Assembly (NCBI GenBank): GCA_030839105.1
Contig: JAUZEI010000465.1
Location: 1 to 7,928 of the forward strand
Direction: 5' to 3'
From: Actinomycetota bacterium
GTDB taxonomy: Bacteria > Actinomycetota > Acidimicrobiia > IMCC26256 > PALSA-610
Length of the DNA: 7,928 nt
Below the pieces are notes generated by a model, which worked only from the letters and a program-made list of their open reading frames with translations, had not been told where the DNA came from and did not search any database. Both the position numbers and the translations under genes were made by a program. Shown here piece after piece: positions 1 through 5,073 of this stretch (the first letter of the stretch is position 1; each line of letters opens with the position of its first letter).

Positions 1-323
1 TGCCAATAGATCATGCACCCGAGCGCGACTGTCAGCACGACAGAAAGGCTGCGCAGGACGTACCACGACTCACCGAAGACTCTCTGCCAAGTTCCGTAGA
101 CGTACGGCAGGAGCGGCGCCTGGAGAAACCAGAAGTCGACGTAGGGCGTCTTGCCGTGCGCGACCAATCTCACGGCGTAGGCGTAGAAACCCTCGTCTCC
201 GTCGAGGGGACGGAGTACGGCCGCAGGCACCATGACCACCGCCACGATGACCGCCGGGACCGCGAGGGCGTAGACGACCGATGCAGGCGACCGGCGCGAC
301 GACGTGGCGGATATTTGGGTCAT
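1..323 (-). CDS. GT-C fold membrane glycosyltransferase (family 39-like), N-terminal part only
   Basis: The visible 107 residues begin with a short polar, Arg/Ser-rich cytosolic segment, then one hydrophobic helix (about residues 17-37). An acidic DGDEG loop (41-45) follows, then the segment FYAYAVRLVAHGKTPYVDFW and a second hydrophobic stretch. This is the usual opening of GT-C enzymes of the PMT/ArnT type, which move sugars from polyprenyl-phosphate donors to acceptors on the outer face of the membrane. In that family the acidic pair after the first helix (here D43/E44) is catalytic or metal-binding. The rest of the gene lies beyond the window start, so the substrate cannot be judged. The start chosen is ATG at 323; an in-frame ATG at 392 would add 23 residues that look unlike protein. 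No strong ribosome binding site separates the two. It diverges from the secreted phosphoesterase. Confidence 0.85.
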   Translation of the reverse strand, partial: MTQISATSSRRSPASVVYALAVPAVIVAVVMVPAAVLRPLDGDEGFYAYAVRLVAHGKTPYVDFWFLQAPLLPYVYGTWQRVFGESWYVLRSLSVVLTVALGCMIYW

Positions 324-435
324 CTCGCCCGTATGGCTTTCGTCGTCCAGCCCGACGAGCGATCGTTCGTAAGCCCGCGCACAGCTCCGCATCTTTCCAG
401 AGCCACCGCCGCTCCGCGCCACAGGCCGCTCCCGC

Positions 436-464
436 TTGACGCACAAGTACTCGACAGGTAGACG
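436..464 (+). promoter_or_regulatory. Candidate -35/-10 promoter of the secreted phosphoesterase
   Basis: TTGACG (436-441) is five of six bases from the TTGACA -35 consensus. Seventeen bases later comes TAGACG (459-464), a poor -10 that lacks the final T. If it is real, transcription would start at or near the ATG at 471, giving a leaderless or nearly leaderless mRNA, which is common in actinobacteria. The weak -10 keeps confidence low. Confidence 0.3.
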
Positions 465-470
465 TTGCTC

Positions 471-1766
471 ATGACGAGCATCTTGAGGAACCGGCGCAGG
501 CATCTGGTGGGCATTCTCGCCCTCGCGACGATGGCATCGACGTGGGGTACGGCCGTGGCGTCGTCGTCGTCGGCGGGCGCCGTGGCCGCGCCGACCGGAG
601 TCGCGAAGATCAATCACGTTGTCGTGATGATGCAGGAGAACCGATCATTCGATTCGTACTTCGCCCGACTGCACTATCAGGGCCAACCGGCGTCGACGAT
701 CGAGCCGCTGGGAGGCAACCCCAATCCGAATGGCGGCGCGGCGATCCACCCGTTCCTCAAGACGACCTTGTGTGAGGTCGCCGACCTGAACCACGGATGG
801 AACGGCACGCATCAGGAATGGGCGGGCGGAACCATGTCAGGGTTCACCGCCGCGAACGTCGACCCGGCCGACACATCGGGCAGCCGCACGATGGGCTACT
901 ACGCCAAGGGCCAGCTGCCGTTCTACAACCAGATCGCGAACGACTTTTCCATCGCCGACCACTACTTCGCCTCGACGCTCACCCAGACGTTCCCGAATCG
1001 CTTCTACCTCGTGGCGGGCACGTCATTCGGACACATCCGCAACGACGTGCCGCCGCCCGGCGGGTACACCCAGCCCACCGTATTTCGTGAGCTCGACGCG
1101 GCGCACGTGAGCTGGAAGATCTACACCGCCAGCGGCTTCTCCGAGAACGTGCTCTTTGCCGATGTGCAACAGCACTCGGCCAACCTCAAGCCGCTCTCGC
1201 AGTACTTCACCGACGCGGCGAATGGCACGCTGCCCCAGGTCACGTTCGTCGACTCCAACCCGTTCGGCAAGGTGAACGTCGAAAGCGACGAGCACCCGCC
1301 CGCGAACGTTCAGGTCGGGGAGAAGTTCGTTCACGACATCGCGCAAGCGCTCGTCAGCAGCCCGAACTGGTCATCGTCGGCGATGTTCCTCACCTACGAC
1401 GAGCACGGTGGTTTCTACGACCACGTTGCTCCGCCTGCGGCGCCGATCCCCGACAACATCCCTCCGATGTTGCAGCCGGGCGACACGGCGGGCGCGTTCG
1501 ACCGTTACGGCATTCGGGTGCCGACGATCGTCATCTCGCCGTACGCCAAGAAGCACTACGTGTCGCACACGGTGTACGACCACACGTCCATCTTGCGATT
1601 CATCGAGACCCGCTTCGGGCTGCCGGCACTCACGAATCGCGACGCGCATGCCGATCCCATGCTCGGCATGTTCGACTTCAGCGCCATCCAGCGTGCGCAT
1701 CCGATACTCGCGAACGCACCGGTCGACGCGGCCGGGGCAAACCAGTGCGCGGCGATGCACCCGTAG
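471..1766 (+). CDS. Secreted phosphoesterase (phospholipase C / acid phosphatase AcpA family)
   Basis: This 431-residue exported enzyme hydrolyses phosphate esters outside the membrane. The family includes phospholipases C and acid phosphatases, and the sequence does not settle which this is. It opens with a basic n-region (RNRRRH) and a hydrophobic core ending near TAVA, a Sec/Tat-type signal peptide without a clear twin-Arg motif. Family motifs in order are QENRSFD (55-61), HGWNGTH (108-114), the TFPNR segment (173-177; the Thr is in the position of the family nucleophile), DEHPP (273-277), YDEHGGFYDHV (309-319), RVPTIVISPYAKK (349-361) and YDHTSILRFIE (369-379). The residues expected to bind the active-site metals are therefore present, and the length is typical. 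The mature part holds only two cysteines (101 and 426), which could pair. An in-frame TTG at 465 has a better-spaced AGG (456-458) and is the alternative start. Confidence 0.93.
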   Translation: MTSILRNRRRHLVGILALATMASTWGTAVASSSSAGAVAAPTGVAKINHVVVMMQENRSFDSYFARLHYQGQPASTIEPLGGNPNPNGGAAIHPFLKTTLCEVADLNHGWNGTHQEWAGGTMSGFTAANVDPADTSGSRTMGYYAKGQLPFYNQIANDFSIADHYFASTLTQTFPNRFYLVAGTSFGHIRNDVPPPGGYTQPTVFRELDAAHVSWKIYTASGFSENVLFADVQQHSANLKPLSQYFTDAANGTLPQVTFVDSNPFGKVNVESDEHPPANVQVGEKFVHDIAQALVSSPNWSSSAMFLTYDEHGGFYDHVAPPAAPIPDNIPPMLQPGDTAGAFDRYGIRVPTIVISPYAKKHYVSHTVYDHTSILRFIETRFGLPALTNRDAHADPMLGMFDFSAIQRAHPILANAPVDAAGANQCAAMHP

Positions 1767-1811
1767 CCCGCCATCGGCCGGAACGGCCGGCGACGCTTCG
1801 TCGACGATCGA

Positions 1812-1839
1812 ACCGACGGGTCCTTCGGGGCCCGTCGGT
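1812..1839. terminator. Strong UUCG-loop hairpin between convergent genes
   Basis: A 12-bp stem (1812-1823 with 1828-1839, one G-T wobble) closes on the very stable tetraloop TTCG (1824-1827). It lies between the phosphoesterase stop (1766) and the CBS gene stop (1844), which face each other, so it probably terminates transcription from both sides. There is no T-tract on either side, as is common in high-GC actinobacteria. A smaller hairpin, GGCCG-GAA-CGGCC, sits at 1776-1788. Confidence 0.75.
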
Positions 1840-1843
1840 CGCG

Positions 1844-2044
1844 TCAAGCGTTCGGCGGAGCGGAACTGATGTCGGCCAGCGCGGAGTTCGGATCTTCCTC
1901 GATCGCAAGATCGCCGATCGAGACGATGCCGACCGGCGCACCGTTCTCGACCACCGGCAGGCGGCGCACCGAATACCGTCGCATCAGGCGGGCGGCTTCC
2001 TCGACATCGGTGTCGGGCCCGACGGTTGCGATATCGCTCGACAT
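1844..2044 (-). CDS. Single-CBS-motif small protein (66 aa)
   Basis: CBS motifs normally occur in pairs that bind adenine nucleotides and sense energy state. This 66-residue protein has one motif: IATVGPDTDVEEAARLMRRY, then VRRLPVVENGAPVGIVSIGD (26-45), then an acidic tail ending ISSAPPNA. It resembles the second half of the common stand-alone two-CBS stress proteins of about 140 residues, with the first half absent. The start is fixed by a strong ribosome binding site (AAAGGAGAGG, 2049-2058) placed seven bases before the ATG. The same frame stays open upstream to 2278, but that stretch has no CBS features, and neither do the other minus-strand frames there. The protein would have to pair with itself or another CBS protein to form a complete ligand site. 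It converges on the phosphoesterase gene and diverges from the DUF5709-like gene. Confidence 0.8.
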   Translation of the reverse strand: MSSDIATVGPDTDVEEAARLMRRYSVRRLPVVENGAPVGIVSIGDLAIEEDPNSALADISSAPPNA

Positions 2045-2048
2045 CGCC

Positions 2049-2058
2049 CCTCTCCTTT
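2049..2058 (-). promoter_or_regulatory. Strong ribosome binding site that fixes the CBS gene start
   Basis: On the minus strand the sequence reads AAAGGAGAGG, with the AAGGAG core seven bases before the ATG at 2044. It is one of the two best Shine-Dalgarno sequences in the window (the other is 2343-2348). It argues against the longer open frame that continues upstream. Confidence 0.75.
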
Positions 2059-2083
2059 CGACCCGCCTTTCGGGACCCGGCGG

Positions 2084-2110
2084 ATACCCGCCCGTCTCGA
2101 GCCCGTAACC
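2084..2110 (-). promoter_or_regulatory. SigF/SigB-type promoter candidate for the CBS gene
   Basis: On the minus strand GGTT (2107-2110) is followed after 17 bases by GGGTAT (2084-2089), 39 bases before the CBS start codon. This is close to the mycobacterial SigF pattern GTTT-N15-17-GGGTAT and the Streptomyces SigB pattern GNNT-N14-16-GGGTAC/T. The -10 matches fully; the -35 is one base off. Confidence 0.45.
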
Positions 2111-2122
2111 CGACGTGCGGTC

Positions 2123-2136
2123 CGAACAAGCGTTCG
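2123..2136. promoter_or_regulatory. LexA (SOS) box candidate
   Basis: CGAAC-AAGC-GTTCG is a perfect inverted repeat with the four-base spacer of the actinobacterial/Gram-positive SOS operator (consensus TCGAAC-N4-GTTCGA); only the outermost T and A are missing. By base composition about 0.01 such sites are expected by chance in a window this size. It lies 13 bases upstream of the -35 of the CBS promoter candidate and about 150 bases upstream of the promoter candidate of the DUF5709-like gene. It is therefore closer to the CBS gene but does not overlap its promoter. Confidence 0.5.
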
Positions 2137-2282
2137 CGCTCGCGATTGGAGAAACCGAGCGGCGCGGAGCCGATGGAGCACCCGCAACCGGCCCTTCGAG
2201 CGCCGCGGGATCGACCAATGGACATCGTGTGCGGGTCACTGTGACTTTGCTCCGGCTCACGATCCATCCCAGACGCACTCTC

Positions 2283-2308
2283 GATTCGCGCCCGCGAGCG
2301 CGGGGTAA
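2283..2308 (+). promoter_or_regulatory. SigB/SigF-type promoter candidate for the DUF5709-like gene
   Basis: GATT (2283-2286) is followed after 16 bases by GGGTAA (2303-2308), 45 bases before the start codon at 2354. This fits GNNT-N14-16-GGGTA except for the final base, where C or T is preferred. Its placement is right for a short leader carrying the AAGGAG ribosome binding site. Confidence 0.4.
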
Positions 2309-2353
2309 GCCGCGCGTCGACCGACTGGGCGGACGTGGAGCGAAGGAGCAGCC

Positions 2354-2869
2354 ATGGCCAGAGAAACGGGTCCCGGTCTCGATGAAGCGCGCCTGGATGA
2401 AGAGGGCGTTCCCGATCTGGACGCGCCGCTACCGGAGAAGGCGGCGACCGGCGATCCCCAAGAGGGAGCGGTGCCGCCGGGCGAACGACCACGCGGATCG
2501 GTCGACTGGGGTGTCACGTCCGACGAGCAGGCCGCGGGCGAGCCGATCGGCGTCCGCGTCGGCCGCGAACTCCCCGACCTCGGCGCCGCCGATCCGGTTG
2601 ACGAGGTGGCCGCGGACCTCGGCCTTACCGCTCCCCCGCCCGACGAAGTGTTCTCGACACTGGACGACGGAGAGGAGCTCGACGCACACGACTTCGGAGA
2701 CGACGAGCCAGTCGGTCAGGCGCTCGTGGGAGATGACCTGCTCGACGACCAGGAGGACGAATTGGTCGCGACCGCTCTCCCGCCCGACCCGACCAAGGCA
2801 CAATCCGCCGAGGAAGCCGCCGTGCACATCATCGATGACGACGAAGTCGATGTGGAAGACGACGAATAA
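2354..2869 (+). CDS. Acidic DUF5709-like protein of unknown function
   Basis: This 171-residue protein is very acidic and has no signal peptide or membrane segment. It has two features typical of the actinobacterial DUF5709 family: a segment VDWGVTSDEQAAGEPIGVRV (50-69) followed by a Leu-Pro-Asp step, and a near-C-terminal SAEEAAVHI (151-159). Acidic, Asp/Glu-rich linkers lie between them, and the chain ends in a run of Asp and Glu (161-171). It is probably largely disordered and cytosolic. The biochemical role of the family is not known to me, and none is inferred here. The start is supported by AAGGAG (2343-2348) five bases before the ATG. It stands alone on its strand, diverging from the CBS gene and converging on the miniprotein gene, with a SigB/SigF-like promoter candidate upstream. 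The family assignment is from recognition of the conserved segments only. Confidence 0.8.
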   Translation: MARETGPGLDEARLDEEGVPDLDAPLPEKAATGDPQEGAVPPGERPRGSVDWGVTSDEQAAGEPIGVRVGRELPDLGAADPVDEVAADLGLTAPPPDEVFSTLDDGEELDAHDFGDDEPVGQALVGDDLLDDQEDELVATALPPDPTKAQSAEEAAVHIIDDDEVDVEDDE

Positions 2870-2908
2870 CGCCCGCGCTCCACGGCGACGAACACCGGGC
2901 TCGTGCGG

Positions 2909-2983
2909 TCAGGCGCGCCTGGCCAAGTACACGATGAGCACGATGATGAGGATGACGACGACCGTTCCTACCCCGATGTACAT
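2909..2983 (-). CDS. 24-residue single-span membrane miniprotein
   Basis: The frame encodes MYIGVGTVVVILIIVLIVYL followed by ARRA and a TGA stop. It is a single hydrophobic helix (about residues 5-20) with a positively charged C-terminus, which would place the C-terminus in the cytosol. A ribosome binding site (GAAGGGA) stands at good spacing before the ATG. The combination of a clean start signal, an ideal helix and a basic tail argues for a real gene despite its size. Very short hydrophobic proteins of this kind are found in many actinobacteria and are often missed by gene callers; no function is assigned. It converges on the DUF5709-like gene with only 39 bases between stops and no strong terminator. 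A stable hairpin and a SigB-like promoter candidate lie upstream, suggesting a leader of about 150 bases. Confidence 0.65.
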   Translation of the reverse strand: MYIGVGTVVVILIIVLIVYLARRA

Positions 2984-3034
2984 GGAAGTCCCTTCGTCGG
3001 TGTGACTGCACGAGGCCGTGAATGGTTTCCTGGT

Positions 3035-3066
3035 GACGCCCCGGCAGGGCCACCGGCCGGGGCGTC
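3035..3066. other. Strong GC hairpin in a divergent intergenic region
   Basis: A perfect 11-bp stem, GACGCCCCGGC (3035-3045) with GCCGGGGCGTC (3056-3066), encloses a 10-base loop. Both flanking genes point away from it, so it is not an ordinary end-of-gene terminator for either. It could be a leader structure of the miniprotein mRNA, an attenuator, or part of a small RNA. Confidence 0.6.
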
Positions 3067-3136
3067 TCCAAGTCGGCGGAAGGTCGAACGGCGAAGTCCG
3101 CCTCCCCCCTGGGCCATCCCTGGCCACGTCCGTTCC

Positions 3137-3161
3137 GTACCCACCGCGCGTCGGCCCATGC
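3137..3161 (-). promoter_or_regulatory. SigB-type promoter candidate for the miniprotein
   Basis: On the minus strand GCAT (3158-3161) is followed after 15 bases by GGGTAC (3137-3142), fitting the Streptomyces SigB pattern GNNT-N14-16-GGGTAC. It lies about 150 bases before the miniprotein start, which would put the 3035-3066 hairpin inside the 5' leader. The -35 element is weakly constrained, so a chance match is possible. Confidence 0.3.
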
Positions 3162-3315
3162 GCGCGAGCGAATGTGGCGAGAACCTTTACCTGTCGCTCA
3201 CGATGCCATGCCCGGTTCGAAGCCGCGCGTCGGAAGTTGTCGTTCGCCGGACGCGATCGCAGTTGCGACTCGGCGCCGGTCGCATCCCCGTGTACGAGCA
3301 GGCAATCTGTGCGGA

Positions 3316-3789
3316 GTGCCCGACATCCGACCGCTGGCTTCGACCGAGATCGATGTGGTCGGCGCCGTTCTCGGTCTCGCGCGCCTGCACCAGGGCGACG
3401 GCGTCTATCTGGTGGCGTGGCAAGGCAGCGAGCCGCTGGGCCACGCACACCTCGCATTGACCGATCCGCCGGAGTTGCAGGACGTCGAGATCCGGCTCGA
3501 ATACCGCCGGCACGGCGTCGCTTCTTCCCTCACCGCATATGCAGAAGACGAGGCACGAAGGCGCGGGTTCCATCGACTACGCCTCGACGTCAGCGTCGAC
3601 AACGCTCCCGCGCAAGCGCTGTACCGCCGATGCGGATACGCCAGTGCGGGTGAGGCTCCGAGGCGTGTGACGGGCACGATCCAACTCCGCACCGGGCCGA
3701 TCGAGGTCGATGAGACGCTCCTCGTCTGGGAGAAGCGCTTGAGCGGTGGTCCGCACACCACCGTGTCTTCTCGCCCCGACGCCGGGTAG
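3316..3789 (+). CDS. GNAT-family N-acetyltransferase
   Basis: This cytosolic enzyme of about 157 residues is expected to transfer an acetyl group from acetyl-CoA to an amine; the acceptor is unknown. It shows a GNAT core: a beta-strand segment YLVAWQGSEPLGHAHLAL (31-48), motif A VEIRLEYRRHGVASSLTAYA (57-76) with the acetyl-CoA pyrophosphate-binding loop RRHGVA (64-69), and motif B LDVSVDNAPAQALYRRCGY (90-108) with the usual Asn and Tyr. The start chosen is GTG at 3316, because similar proteins begin with a short PDIRPL-like strand. The frame is open back to an ATG at 3172, but those 48 extra residues are Arg/Ser-rich and unlike the family. The ribosome binding site at 3316 is poor, so the start is uncertain. 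The gene converges on the HEXXE protein gene, 56 bases between stops. Confidence 0.85.
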   Translation: MPDIRPLASTEIDVVGAVLGLARLHQGDGVYLVAWQGSEPLGHAHLALTDPPELQDVEIRLEYRRHGVASSLTAYAEDEARRRGFHRLRLDVSVDNAPAQALYRRCGYASAGEAPRRVTGTIQLRTGPIEVDETLLVWEKRLSGGPHTTVSSRPDAG

Positions 3790-3845
3790 CCACCCAATCG
3801 GGGCGCCTTCCAAATTCGACGCCGGCGGAGCGCTCGACTTCAGGC

Positions 3846-3863
3846 TCAGCAGGGTGCTGCTGA
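3846..3863. terminator. Hairpin overlapping the stop codon of the HEXXE protein gene
   Basis: TCAGCAG (3846-3852) and CTGCTGA (3857-3863) form a perfect 7-bp stem around GGTG. The stem begins exactly at the minus-strand stop codon and lies between two convergent genes, so it may help end transcription from either side. It is short, has no T-tract, and is partly coding. Confidence 0.3.
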
Positions 3864-5012
3864 CGTCCTGAACGTCCCATTGCTCGAGAACCATCCGTTG
3901 ACACCAAGGCTCGGTCTCGAGTGGTAGAACCAGCTGAAGAATGCCAGCTCCTGCAGGTGGTACTTCTTGCCATTGAGCGTGTCGGTGATCCCCGTGCCGG
4001 TCAAGGGGTCGCCCACCTCCAGGTTGTTCTGGCAACCCGTTACCTGACCGATGTTGCCCCACGGCTTCGTAGGGTTGATGCCAATGGGGTCGTTCATCCA
4101 CTCACCGACCTCGTGCGCCATGATCGACGCGTCGGCGATGCCCTGGAAGTCGCGGCTGTTGTCGTACATCGACACGCCATAGGTCTGCAGCTGGCCTGCG
4201 TTTCCGAACGCGCTGTGGTAGCCGAGCACGCAGCAGTTGCCGGTGCTGCCGATGTACTCGACGACGTTGTCGAGCAGGAAGAGTGGGAAGGTCGTCGTGG
4301 TCGCCGGTCCGAGTGTGGCGGTGATGTAATGCTGGATCTGTGAGTCGAGGTAGTTGATCTCCACCGCGCCGAGCTTGTGCGTGCCGCACCCCGTCGTGCT
4401 CTCGGCCGCGTCGGCCGTCGGAACCTGCAGCACGAGCGGCGCGTGCGTCTTGAGTGCCAGCTTCACGTGGTAGCCGGGGTTGATGCCGCGCGGATTGGTC
4501 TGACGGTAGAACTGGCCCCGCTGGAAGGCGTCGATGTATTGACCCGTGCCCACGCTCGTACCGCCGAACTTCCACGGCTGGGCAACGAAGATGGGCGAGT
4601 TCCGTGCGCGCGTCAGCGCACTCTGCGAGTCGCACGAGTCGATCACTCTCGGGTCCCAGGTGTCGCCGTTCGAGAACCGGATGACGACGGGGATCAGCGT
4701 CGTGGCAACGGTGGTACTCGGCTGTGTCTGGGCAACGAACGGACTTTTGCCAACCATCCAGTAGCGGAACGTCGAGGAGCCGTCCTGCACGGTCGCCGAG
4801 AACATTGGGATCGACGGGCTCGCCGCTGTCTGGGCGCTCGGCGATGCGGCCTGCGCCGAGTTGCGCGGCGGGGTCCAGTCGAGCCAGACGTGCTTCACGG
4901 TGACCTTGCCGATGCCCGCGGTCCCGGCGAGCGCCGGAGCCGTCCCGAGAGGGATACCTGCGACCGCGCTCACAAGCATCGCAACCGTGGTGGCCTTCAA
5001 GAATCGTGACAC
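3846..5012 (-). CDS. Secreted HEXXE-motif protein, putative metallopeptidase-like
   Basis: This 388-residue exported protein starts at GTG 5012 with a clean signal peptide: SRFLK, then a hydrophobic core, ending PALA before Gly (cleavage after about residue 29). The frame is open back to 5159, but the extra part is Pro-rich, runs into the upstream gene and would bury the signal peptide. Near the C-terminal third is MAHEVGEWMNDP, giving H300-E301-x-x-E304, with a downstream NLEVGDPLTG (330-339). HEXXE followed by a later Glu/Asp is a zinc-site pattern, and plant EXORDIUM-like and related bacterial secreted proteins carry a similar HExxExxxDP segment. Peptidase activity is only an inference. 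The mature part has six cysteines (127, 209, 260, 261, 327, 388), consistent with three disulfides. It follows the PPC-domain gene on the same strand after 61 bases without a clear terminator, so the two are probably cotranscribed. Confidence 0.82.
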   Translation of the reverse strand: MSRFLKATTVAMLVSAVAGIPLGTAPALAGTAGIGKVTVKHVWLDWTPPRNSAQAASPSAQTAASPSIPMFSATVQDGSSTFRYWMVGKSPFVAQTQPSTTVATTLIPVVIRFSNGDTWDPRVIDSCDSQSALTRARNSPIFVAQPWKFGGTSVGTGQYIDAFQRGQFYRQTNPRGINPGYHVKLALKTHAPLVLQVPTADAAESTTGCGTHKLGAVEINYLDSQIQHYITATLGPATTTTFPLFLLDNVVEYIGSTGNCCVLGYHSAFGNAGQLQTYGVSMYDNSRDFQGIADASIMAHEVGEWMNDPIGINPTKPWGNIGQVTGCQNNLEVGDPLTGTGITDTLNGKKYHLQELAFFSWFYHSRPSLGVNGWFSSNGTFRTSAAPC

Positions 5013-5073
5013 AAGCGCCCCATTCGAAGAAGTGTCGGCGTGCTCGGGCGTGATCGTTCTGATGTCGTGGTGT

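Larger units (their letters stand above)
2984..3315. other. Non-coding gap between miniprotein and acetyltransferase genes
   Basis: These 332 bases separate two divergent genes. They hold an 11-bp hairpin (3035-3066) and a SigB-like promoter candidate (3137-3161). From 3172 the acetyltransferase frame is open, but its Arg-rich sequence does not resemble the protein family. Other frames here are Arg/Pro-rich without ribosome binding sites, and I see no further gene. Confidence 0.5.

Noticed and set aside
2045..2278. The missing first CBS motif encoded upstream in the same or a shifted frame
   Set aside because: All three minus-strand frames were read here; none shows a CBS-like PDTxxxEAA or LPVV pattern, so a simple frameshift does not explain the short protein.
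1371..2492. A 373-codon minus-strand open frame
   Set aside because: It is antisense to the phosphoesterase C-terminus and runs through the terminator and CBS gene in another frame. Its Arg-dominated sequence has no domain or ribosome binding site.
2115..3005. A 296-codon plus-strand open frame over the DUF5709-like gene
   Set aside because: It is a frame shadow: Arg/Ser/Thr-rich, without the strong ribosome binding site held by the real start at 2354.
3018..3653. Plus-strand open frame overlapping the acetyltransferase
   Set aside because: It is Arg/Pro-rich and out of frame with the clear GNAT motifs, with no supported start.
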